Assembly (NCBI GenBank): GCA_963603365.1
Contig: CAVCMI010000017.1
Span: 1 to 11,526, forward strand
Direction: 5' to 3'
DNA: 11,526 nucleotides
Origin: F23-D06 sp963603365
GTDB taxonomy: Bacteria; Bacteroidota; Bacteroidia; Bacteroidales; WCHB1-69
Positions 6,610-11,526 of the stretch are shown piece after piece. How positions within the stretch are numbered: position 1 is the first letter of the stretch; each line of letters begins with the position of its first letter. Below the pieces are notes generated by a model. The model was not told the DNA's origin. It searched no databases and saw nothing but the letters and a program-made list of their open reading frames with translations. The position numbers were made by a program, and so were the translations under genes.

Positions 6610-6996
6610 GGTTGACAAAAGTAAATCCACAATTGACTATATTTCGGACAAAGGGTTTTTGCACAAATGTATCAAAACACAGCTTCCAAGTGCCCCTCGT
6701 CTATTCGTTCGATGGCAGAATAATACTGACTATACCTGCAACAATCACCAGAAGTAATGATGTAATTATAATTACTTAAAACACTATAAACCAATATTGC
6801 CATATCGATTGCTACAAGCATTGGTTTAGATTAAACGCTCTGTTGTCAACAATCTTTTGCCATACATCATTTTCTAACACTAACGTATTAAAATAATGTA
6901 ATTTACAAATATTGCTTAAAGTATTACAAAATGATTTTATGAACAATGCAAAACGAACGGCAGATTGCACGGATAATATTTGTACTTTTGTCAACC
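6610..6996. repeat. AT-rich 387-bp non-coding segment bounded by a perfect 14-bp inverted repeat
   Basis: The + strand begins GGTTGACAAAAGTA (6610-6623) and ends TACTTTTGTCAACC (6983-6996), exact reverse complements. The interior is visibly AT-richer than the genes, lacks a convincing ORF, and contains two more inverted repeats: AAGTAAT/ATTACTT (6752-6758, 6771-6777; enclosing a 14-bp palindrome at 6762-6775) and the 9-bp TAAACCAAT/ATTGGTTTA (6787-6795, 6820-6828). Each boundary repeat contains an outward-pointing TACTTTTG promoter element. With one base of slack, the flanks carry ACAAAAAG (6601-6608) and ACAAAAAAG (6998-7006), which could be a blurred target duplication but is low in complexity. 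Either a MITE-like insertion or a divergent regulatory region with matching sites would explain it. Together with 6491-6609 this accounts for the large gap between genes. Confidence 0.45.
6983..6990 (+). promoter_or_regulatory. -7 promoter element for the HTH regulator gene
   Basis: TACTTTTG is a full match to TAnnTTTG and would start transcription near 6997, about 50 nt before the ATG at 7047. The nearest TTG-like -33 (ATTG ending 6967) is only 15 bp away, so the upstream half is weak. The 9-mer TACTTTTGT recurs inverted at 7028-7036 in the leader, a possible autoregulatory site. Confidence 0.5.
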
Positions 6997-7046
6997 CACA
7001 AAAAAGCACAGGTAACGAAAGGCGATTACAAAAGTAAACATACAGT

Positions 7047-7646
7047 ATGGTTGACAGAATTAAACAGGTAATGGGTTATAAACAAATGTCACCGACGGCA
7101 TTTGCTGACAGTATAAATGTAAACCGTTCCAGCGTGACCCATATTTTCTCCGGGCGCAATCAGCCGAGTCTTGATGTAGCAAAGAAGATCTTGAATGCCT
7201 TTCCTGAAATCAGTTCCGACTGGCTGATTTTGGGTACGGGGTCGATGCTTCGTGGAGAGACGTCGCCTTCAGGCGCCTCTCCGGCATTGGTGTCAACGCA
7301 AGACAGCTCCCGGCAACTGCCGAGATCTTCAGGAAGCCCGCAGCCTGATCTGTTTGCGGCTTTAGCAGATGTTGCACCCGAGGATGCTGCGCCTTCCGGC
7401 TCTCCCGTCTCCGTGTCCGACAACAAAGATCGTCATCCTCAAAGCGTTTCACCGGAAGAACCAGTTGACAATACGAACGCTGAAGAGGCTGTCCGTCCGT
7501 CAAAGCGCACACGTCCGGGAGAAACGCTTATTCAAGACTCTCTGCCAAAGCGAGAGCGAATATTGAAGTCTCAGCCCGACCGGCAACTGGTTCGTGTTGT
7601 ATTTTTCTACAGCGACCGGACTTGCGAAGTGTTCAATCCTTCGTGA
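7047..7646 (+). CDS. Cro/C1 (XRE)-type HTH transcriptional regulator with long disordered linker
   Basis: A 199-residue DNA-binding protein. Residues about 3-65 form an XRE-type helix-turn-helix: MSPTAFADSINVNRSSVTHIFSGRNQPSLDVAKKIL, with recognition helix around VNRSSVTHIFSG, then the FPEISSDWLILGTGSML tail common in Bacteroidota members. Residues about 72-165 are rich in Ser, Pro, Glu, Asp and Ala and look disordered. The last 20 residues (RQLVRVVFFYSDRTCEVFNP) form a compact hydrophobic block that seems to be a conserved C-terminal element of this group; that is recalled, not computed. Its targets are unknown. It converges on the aldo/keto reductase with 29 bp between the stops and no visible terminator. 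Inverted TACTTTTGT copies around its promoter suggest self-regulation. Confidence 0.85.
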   Translation: MVDRIKQVMGYKQMSPTAFADSINVNRSSVTHIFSGRNQPSLDVAKKILNAFPEISSDWLILGTGSMLRGETSPSGASPALVSTQDSSRQLPRSSGSPQPDLFAALADVAPEDAAPSGSPVSVSDNKDRHPQSVSPEEPVDNTNAEEAVRPSKRTRPGETLIQDSLPKRERILKSQPDRQLVRVVFFYSDRTCEVFNPS

Positions 7647-7675
7647 AAGGCTAATGACAGAACAGGAAAGGATTA

Positions 7676-8524
7676 TCACATCGTCTTTTCCCACTCCATA
7701 AACTGCTCCACCCAAGTCGGCTCAATATGAGACAAGAAGAGGCTTCCTTTGGTGTCAAGTGCCACAATGCGCTTCATTTCTTCGTCGGAGAGTTCAAAGT
7801 CGAAGATATTGAAGTTCTCTTGCATACGTTCCTTGTGGGTGCTCTTCGGAATGAGGATCACACCGCGCTGAAGCAGGAATCGCAGGGCTGTCTGGGCGGA
7901 AGTCTTGCCGTGCGACTGCCCAATCTCCTGCAACACAGGGTTCTTGAAGAAATCGTTAGCGCCCTCGGCAAAAGGAGCCCACGACATGATGCGGCAACCG
8001 TATTTCTCCATATACTGTTGCGCTTCGGCCTGTTGGCAGAACACGTGCGTCTCCACCTGGTTGACAGCCGGTTTGATTCCCACATGTGCCTGAAGGTCGA
8101 TGAAGCGTCCGGGATAGAAGTTGCTCACGCCGATGGCTCTTGCCTTGCCCTCACGATAAGCACGCTCCATGGCACGGTAAGTGCCGTAGTAGTCGCCGAA
8201 GGGTTGGTGGATGAGCAGCAGGTCGATGTAGTCGGACTTCAGTTTCTTCAGGCTTTCCAGGATGGAAGCATGTGCCTTCTCCTCGCCGGCATTTGAAATC
8301 CATATTTTTGTCACGATGAAGAGTTCCTCGCGTGGCACGCCGCATTTCTGTATGGCTTCGCCCACACCTTCTTCATTATGATAAGCCTGTGCCGTGTCTA
8401 TCATCCGGTAGCCTACGCTGACAGCGTCGAGCACGCAACGCTCGCATTCTTCTGGATTGACTTGATAAACGCCGTAACCCAATTGCGGCATCTTCACGCC
8501 GTTGTTAAGAGTGATATAGTTCAT
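7676..8524 (-). CDS. Aldo/keto reductase
   Basis: A 282-residue cytoplasmic NAD(P)H-dependent oxidoreductase of the (beta/alpha)8 aldo/keto reductase superfamily, close in length to 2,5-diketo-gluconate reductase-like members. The catalytic tetrad is complete: D43 and Y48 (RMIDTAQAYHNEEGVG), K73 (IVTKIW) and H106 (LLLIHQPFGDYYG). Also present are GVSNF, PAVNQVETHVFCQQ and the cofactor-binding LIPKSTHKERMQENFNIFDFELS. The substrate is probably a small aldehyde or ketone and cannot be fixed from sequence. It lies 32 bp downstream of a decayed RibD-C-like gene on the same strand and probably shares its transcript; no separate promoter is visible in the 32 bp. Confidence 0.95.
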   Translation of the reverse strand: MNYITLNNGVKMPQLGYGVYQVNPEECERCVLDAVSVGYRMIDTAQAYHNEEGVGEAIQKCGVPREELFIVTKIWISNAGEEKAHASILESLKKLKSDYIDLLLIHQPFGDYYGTYRAMERAYREGKARAIGVSNFYPGRFIDLQAHVGIKPAVNQVETHVFCQQAEAQQYMEKYGCRIMSWAPFAEGANDFFKNPVLQEIGQSHGKTSAQTALRFLLQRGVILIPKSTHKERMQENFNIFDFELSDEEMKRIVALDTKGSLFLSHIEPTWVEQFMEWEKTM

Positions 8525-8531
8525 ATTCTTC

Positions 8532-8555
8532 TTGTTTTATGTTGTTTTATGTTGT
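8532..8555. repeat. 10-bp tandem repeat (2.4 copies) between two genes
   Basis: TTGTTTTATG occurs at 8532-8541 and again at 8542-8551, followed by TTGT. It fills most of the 32-bp gap between the reductase remnant and the aldo/keto reductase start, just upstream of the latter on the minus strand (CATAAAACAA repeated). Confidence 0.8.
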
Positions 8556-8556
8556 C

Positions 8557-8754
8557 TTACAATTTGTACTTCATCCAAACCTTATCGCCCATACGCTCCA
8601 CGGTCTGTAGTTGGAGCAATGTGGCGGGGCGATCCGGATCGTCTATACCGTCGAACACGGCAGCCATGCCCTTACGCCCGTCAATGCCGGGACCTGCCAT
8701 CAGACTTACCTCGTCAACCGATGCCATCATGTGGCAAATGATGTAGGGTTTCAT
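8557..8754 (-). pseudogene. Internally deleted RibD-C/dihydrofolate-reductase-like protein (65-residue remnant)
   Basis: The ATG at 8754 opens a 65-codon frame. Residues 1-14 (MKPYIICHMMASVD) look like the very start of RibD C-terminal/dihydrofolate-reductase-family proteins, which begin with a YxxxHMMxSxDG-type strand and loop. From residue 14 on (DEVSLMAGPGIDGRKGM ... LQLQTVERMGDKVWMKYKL) it looks like the last third of the same family (a LVDEVSL...P.IDG strand and a final VWL-Y strand). About 150 central residues, including the NADPH-binding part, are missing, yet the frame is intact. An in-frame deletion across a VD/VD match (GTTGAC) is the simplest reading. The product cannot be an active reductase. 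A TTG at 8793 would extend it by 13 residues but overlaps the -7 element. Assignment rests on recalled family patterns. Confidence 0.6.
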
Positions 8755-8790
8755 CTGTTCTTTATTTTGAGTTTTCTTTTTTACAAGGTG

Positions 8791-8798
8791 CAAAAATA
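8791..8798 (-). promoter_or_regulatory. -7 promoter element upstream of the reductase remnant and aldo/keto reductase
   Basis: TATTTTTG on the minus strand matches TAnnTTTG and lies 36 bp upstream of the ATG at 8754. No proper -33 TTG is present. It is divergent from the threonine aldolase promoter, with about 66 bp between the two. Confidence 0.45.
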
Positions 8799-8864
8799 CA
8801 GCAAAAGAAACGAACGTCCATAGCCCAATTACAATTTGTGCAGGCCATTCGCCGAAAAATACAA

Positions 8865-8896
8865 TTGTTGGCGCGACATTATTATTTGTATTTTTG
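8865..8896 (+). promoter_or_regulatory. Promoter of the threonine aldolase gene
   Basis: TTG (8865-8867, with another at 8868-8870) is followed after 21 (or 18) bp by TATTTTTG (8889-8896), a full -7 match. Transcription would start near 8903. An inverted repeat GCCGC/GCGGC (8896-8900, 8908-8912) sits right at the expected start site. Confidence 0.65.
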
Positions 8897-8937
8897 CCGC
8901 AAAATATGCGGCGTTGTCAAGGATGCATCAGAAGACT

Positions 8938-9972
8938 ATGATTTCATTTGAAAGCGACTACAACAACGGCATGCTGCCGGAAATACTGACAGCGCTTGCC
9001 GATACCAACCACGAGAAGGTCTCGGGCTACGGCTTCGACCCATATACGGAACGGGCAAAAGAGAAAATACGCAATGCGGTGGGCAACGACAAGGCCGACG
9101 TGTTCTTCCTTGTGGGCGGAACGCAGACCAACGCCACCGTCATCGACGCGCTCCTGATGCCTTGCGAGGGCGTAATCTGTGTGGATACAGCACACATCGC
9201 CGTGCATGAGTCGGGAGCGGTGGAAGCGGCCGGACATAAAGTCATCACACTTCCGTCGGGCGACAGCAAACTCAGCGTGCGGGCATTAAGGTCATATATG
9301 GACAAGTTTCTTGCCGACGATACCTGTCCGCATATGGTGCAACCGGGAATGGTCTACATCACGATGCCCACAGAATACGGCATGCTTTATGCACGCAAGG
9401 AACTGGAGGAAATCTACGACGTCTGCCGCCATTACAACCTGAAGCTCTATGTGGACGGTGCGCGACTGGGCTACGGACTGATGTCGGAGGCCTGCGACTA
9501 CAGCCTGCCTTTTCTTGCTGCCCATTGCGATGCTTTCTATATAGGTGGCACGAAAGTGGGAGCACTGATGGGCGAGGCTGTGGTGTTTTCAAATATTCCG
9601 GCGCCGAAGCATTTCTTTACCACAGTGAAACGACACGGAGCCCTGCTCGCCAAAGGCCGTATGCTCGGCGTGCAGTTCAACACGCTCTTCACCGACGGCC
9701 TCTACTTCCGCATTTCACGCCACGCCATTGAAATGGCCGGTCGTCTGAAGTCCGTCTTCGCAGCCGCCGGCATCCCATTGGCTGTGGACTCGCCCACCAA
9801 CCAGCAGTTCGTGGTGCTGAAGCGAACCCAATACGATGCGCTTTCCCAAAAGATAAAGTTTGAGGTATGGGAGCCAAGCAAGAGCGACAGGGTTGTATGC
9901 CGTTTCGTAACGAGCTGGGCAACGACAGAAGAGGACATCTATGGGCTCGAGAAAGCATTGGGTGAAATATAA
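8938..9972 (+). CDS. Threonine aldolase family PLP enzyme (low-specificity L-threonine aldolase-like)
   Basis: Family members cleave L-threonine or L-allo-threonine to glycine and acetaldehyde with pyridoxal phosphate. The 344-residue protein opens MISFESDYNNGMLPEILTAL, then KVSGYGFDPYTERA, FFLVGGTQTNA (PLP-phosphate-binding turn), the His of DTAHIAVHESGAVEAAGHKV that stacks on the cofactor, LYVDGARLGYG with D173 and R176, and the Schiff-base lysine K206 in YIGGTKVGALMG. These agree with E. coli LtaE D168, R171 and K197 in spacing. ATG 8938 gives the family-like start; ATG 8923 (five residues longer) is also possible. The frame is open to a TTG at 8836, but that lies upstream of the promoter. 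It is a single-gene unit, and substrate preference cannot be read. Confidence 0.93.
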   Translation: MISFESDYNNGMLPEILTALADTNHEKVSGYGFDPYTERAKEKIRNAVGNDKADVFFLVGGTQTNATVIDALLMPCEGVICVDTAHIAVHESGAVEAAGHKVITLPSGDSKLSVRALRSYMDKFLADDTCPHMVQPGMVYITMPTEYGMLYARKELEEIYDVCRHYNLKLYVDGARLGYGLMSEACDYSLPFLAAHCDAFYIGGTKVGALMGEAVVFSNIPAPKHFFTTVKRHGALLAKGRMLGVQFNTLFTDGLYFRISRHAIEMAGRLKSVFAAAGIPLAVDSPTNQQFVVLKRTQYDALSQKIKFEVWEPSKSDRVVCRFVTSWATTEEDIYGLEKALGEI

Positions 9973-10441
9973 GGGGCTAAAAATAATTCATTGATATTCA
10001 AATGATTATTTGCATACTTGCGGCAAGTTTGAACAGTAAACGGACGCAAGCGAAAGAGCATACAAAACATTTTGGGAAAGAGGTATGCTTGACATGGAAG
10101 AGAACCGCTCTTTGCTGACATCGTTGGGCAACCCTCCTGAATACCGCAGGAACTCAAAGTCGCGGTAAAGGGTGGAGCACGTGTTCGTTTAGTTGGGAGA
10201 AATTAGACATAGGATGTGACAATTATAGAATGAGGAATTAGGAATGAGGAATGAGGAATTGCGATGGAACTTTTTGCGGCATCTGTGCTCTAAACTCTAC
10301 GATCATAACACTAAATTCTTGCCTTGCCGCTATGGACAGGTGATGCTGCCGGAAATGAATTTACAATATAACGTACTAATACACAACATTTTGCCCCACC
10401 CGAAACATTTCTGAAAGAAGGAATAATTAACGGAAAAACAT

Positions 10442-10449
10442 TACATTTG
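10442..10449 (+). promoter_or_regulatory. Possible -7 promoter element for the 10570 ORF
   Basis: TACATTTG fits TAnnTTTG on the + strand, 120 bp upstream of the ATG at 10570. No TTG is found at -33 distance, so support is weak. Confidence 0.25.
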
Positions 10450-10473
10450 CCGCACCGGTCCCTTTGGATTTTG

Positions 10474-10495
10474 GCCTGCCTGCCGGCAGGCAGGC
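10474..10495. repeat. 22-bp perfect palindrome built of CCTG/CAGG units
   Basis: The palindrome is centred between 10484 and 10485 (TGCC/GGCA core) with arms made of the 4-bp unit CCTG on one side and CAGG on the other. It is GC-rich amid AT-rich DNA. In RNA it would fold into a hairpin; as DNA it could be a dyad-binding site or a dispersed repeat. Confidence 0.8.
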
Positions 10496-10569
10496 AGGAG
10501 AACGGACTTCACAAGGTTCAGAGGGAATGAAGACGAGAATTGGATTAGAACAATATAAAAATATTTATC

Positions 10570-10725
10570 ATGAGATTAACAAAAGAAAAACTTATTGCCG
10601 CATGGGGAATCCGGGAACATCATTTGCAACCATTGCTCGATGAATATCTTGGAAATCGCATAGATGACCTGGAGATACAAAACTGTCTGCATGACATAAA
10701 GGACGAATTCACCAGCCCCTTATAA
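10570..10725 (+). CDS. Small hypothetical protein, 51 residues
   Basis: ATG 10570 to TAA 10723-10725. The protein MRLTKEKLIAAWGIREHHLQ... continues with PLLDEYLGNRIDDLEIQNCL and ends DEFTSPL. It is soluble, acidic towards the C-terminus, and looks helical. I do not recognise the family. The next ORF begins 2 bp after the stop (TAA-GA-ATG), which suggests one transcript or one gene broken by a frameshift. The frame-like composition (few rare residues, amphipathic pattern) is more convincing than its length. It may be a real small gene, or the first piece of the decayed gene that follows. Confidence 0.4.
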   Translation: MRLTKEKLIAAWGIREHHLQPLLDEYLGNRIDDLEIQNCLHDIKDEFTSPL

Positions 10726-10727
10726 GA

Positions 10728-11278
10728 ATGGACTTAATCCTTCAAGATAGCACTCGGCATAACAATAATAGGGAACAGAAAGACTATTTTCAGCAGTCTG
10801 CCGGATTTATGCAGGCCGTCGACGAATTGAAAAAGAGATTTGTCGATGGTTCGCTACAAATCATATCGTTGCAAAGCTATAATCCTGCCACTCGGAGAAT
10901 CTCATCTCGCTCTCAACAACCCAAACAACTCCTATTGGCTGATAGCTCTGCTATGGAAAGCCATGCTCAACAAAGCACTAACGAACGCCCAAATTCCCAA
11001 GGGCTATGAATCCGTAACGCGCAATCAGAAAAACTACAGAGGCCGTTTGGCTCTTAGCAAACACATTCGTAGGTATTTTCACCTCACCCGTAGAATGCGA
11101 GGAGCATGTGCTTCATGCCTTTTCCCAAAACAAAAAGCATCAGATTGGTCTCATAAACCTGGCAATAGACGGAGCGGATTCTGTGAAAACCATTCATCAG
11201 ATAGAGGATAACTATATATCGTTCATCCAAGAGATACTTGATGCCATGCAAGATGCACCGGTTGAACACAAAGTATGA
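10728..11278 (+). pseudogene. Frame-broken gene remnant, middle part distantly McrC-like
   Basis: Protein-like sequence runs through three reading frames in turn. Frame 1: from ATG 10728, MDLILQDSTRHNNNREQKD ... DGSLQIISLQSYNPAT, then low-quality sequence to a stop at 11009. Frame 2: about 10880-11073, NNPNNSYWLIALLWKAML, then NKALTNAQIPKGYESVTRNQ and YRGRLALSKHIRR. Frame 3: about 11075-11278, IFTSPVECEEHVLHAFSQNK, then HQIGLINLAIDGADSVKTIH ... MQDAPVEHKV, ending in TGA. The step from frame 2 to 3 near 11073-11075 would be healed by one extra or two missing bases; the step from 1 to 2 lies about 10870-10920. The W-LLW-K-KA-IPKGY...RGRL...KHIR pattern recalls the N-terminal half of McrC-type restriction subunits. 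That is a tentative, recalled likeness, and no McrB partner is in the window. Confidence 0.4.
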
Positions 11279-11328
11279 CGCGATTCCTATTTCTTATCAT
11301 AGCTTGGAATAAAAAAGTTTGCGAATTG

Positions 11329-11360
11329 TTGCATCCTTGCGAATAATTTTATTATCTTTG
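11329..11360 (+). promoter_or_regulatory. Promoter of the gene starting at 11400
   Basis: TTG (11329-11331), 21 bp spacer, TATCTTTG (11353-11360) is a full Bacteroidota match; transcription would start near 11367, about 33 nt before the ATG. Two direct copies of TTGCGAAT (11319-11326 and 11337-11344, 18 bp apart) flank the -33 element. Confidence 0.65.
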
Positions 11361-11399
11361 CAACGTTTTAGTGTATAGTTAAAATGTAGCAAATTGGAA

Positions 11400-11526
11400 A
11401 TGGACAAGGATTTATATATACTCGGACGCAAAGTCGAATTGTCAAGACGAGCATCTGCTGCGCTGAAAGGATTGACGGTAGGTGAGAAACTGTCGTATGC
11501 CTTTTACGATGGTACTTACCTTGCGA
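11400..11526 (+). CDS. Start of an unrecognised gene (3' end outside window)
   Basis: ATG 11400 opens a frame that runs to the window edge, 42 codons so far: MDKDLYILGRKVELSRRAS, then AALKGLTVGEKLSYAFYDG and TYLA. There is no signal peptide or membrane segment in this part; it is basic and soluble-looking. Support comes from a good promoter 40-71 bp upstream and an uninterrupted frame with sensible codons. I do not recognise the family from so short a stretch. Confidence 0.6.
   Translation, partial: MDKDLYILGRKVELSRRASAALKGLTVGEKLSYAFYDGTYLA

Larger units (their letters stand above)
9973..10569. other. Roughly 600-bp gap with repeats and no convincing gene
   Basis: After the aldolase stop there is an imperfect AT-rich hairpin (9981-9993 with 9999-10011), which may act as a weak terminator, and an ACTTGC-G-GCAAGT palindrome (10016-10028). 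At 10228-10260 the motif GGAATGA/GGAATTA repeats several times. A -7-like TACATTTG stands at 10442-10449 on the + strand, and a 22-bp perfect palindrome at 10474-10495. Only very short ORFs are present (for example 10085-10168, 27 residues). The mixture looks like decayed sequence between genes. Confidence 0.6.

Noticed and set aside
6812..7009. 65-residue minus-strand ORF in the AT-rich gap
   Set aside because: It starts with GTG, runs through the regulator's promoter element and has no recognisable protein pattern; long open frames are expected rarely but possibly in such a gap.
8836..8937. Upstream extension of the threonine aldolase from a TTG
   Set aside because: This start lies upstream of the -33 and -7 elements, and the extra residues do not belong to the family.
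10040..10168. Open frame ending SLGNPPEYRRNSKSR, 27 residues from its first suitable ATG at 10085
   Set aside because: It reads somewhat like protein and may be a gene relic, but it is too short and unmatched to call.
10228..10260. GGAATGA/GGAATTA short repeats as a possible CRISPR or iteron array
   Set aside because: The units are only 6-7 bp, irregular and without spacers or a replication gene nearby; a simple-sequence tract is the better reading.

Overview
The window looks like a chromosomal stretch of a Bacteroidota genome, most likely order Bacteroidales. The evidence is a gliding-motility-type (type IX secretion, type B) C-terminal sorting domain at the left end, repeated matches to the Bacteroidota promoter (-7 TAnnTTTG, sometimes with a TTG about 19-21 bp upstream), genes without Shine-Dalgarno sequences, a DUF3822 gene beside rsmD, and a folK-deoxynucleoside kinase pair. 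No species can be named.

Left part (1-1349): the 3' end of a large secreted repeat protein on the + strand, a long perfect hairpin, and tRNA-Val(UAC) on the - strand with its own promoter. Centre-left (1448-5863, all - strand): two transcription units. Upstream is folK overlapping a deoxynucleoside kinase by 4 bp, ending in a hairpin with a T-tract. The T-tract runs almost directly into the promoter of a tightly packed five-gene unit: a membrane-anchored protein of unknown function, a DUF3822 protein, rsmD (16S rRNA methyltransferase), pth (peptidyl-tRNA hydrolase) and a small outer-membrane beta-barrel protein. Folate precursor synthesis, nucleotide salvage and translation upkeep are thus side by side.

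Middle (6122-8754): a small DUF486 membrane protein (-) is separated from a Cro/XRE-type regulator (+) by a 556-bp AT-rich gap. This gap holds a 387-bp segment bounded by a perfect 14-bp inverted repeat. The regulator converges on an aldo/keto reductase (-). Upstream of the reductase is a 65-residue remnant of a RibD-C/dihydrofolate-reductase-like protein that seems to have lost its middle in frame.

Right part (8865-11526): a threonine aldolase-family enzyme (+) with a well-formed promoter, then about 600 bp without a convincing gene but with short repeats and a 22-bp perfect palindrome. This is followed by a small ORF and a frame-broken gene remnant whose middle distantly recalls McrC. The window closes with the first 42 codons of an unrecognised gene behind a good promoter.

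Most of the window is ordinary housekeeping DNA. The best leads are the inverted-repeat segment at 6610-6996, the internally deleted reductase at 8557-8754, the broken McrC-like remnant at 10728-11278, and the unknown membrane protein plus DUF3822 pair in the rsmD-pth unit. No complete new system is evident.
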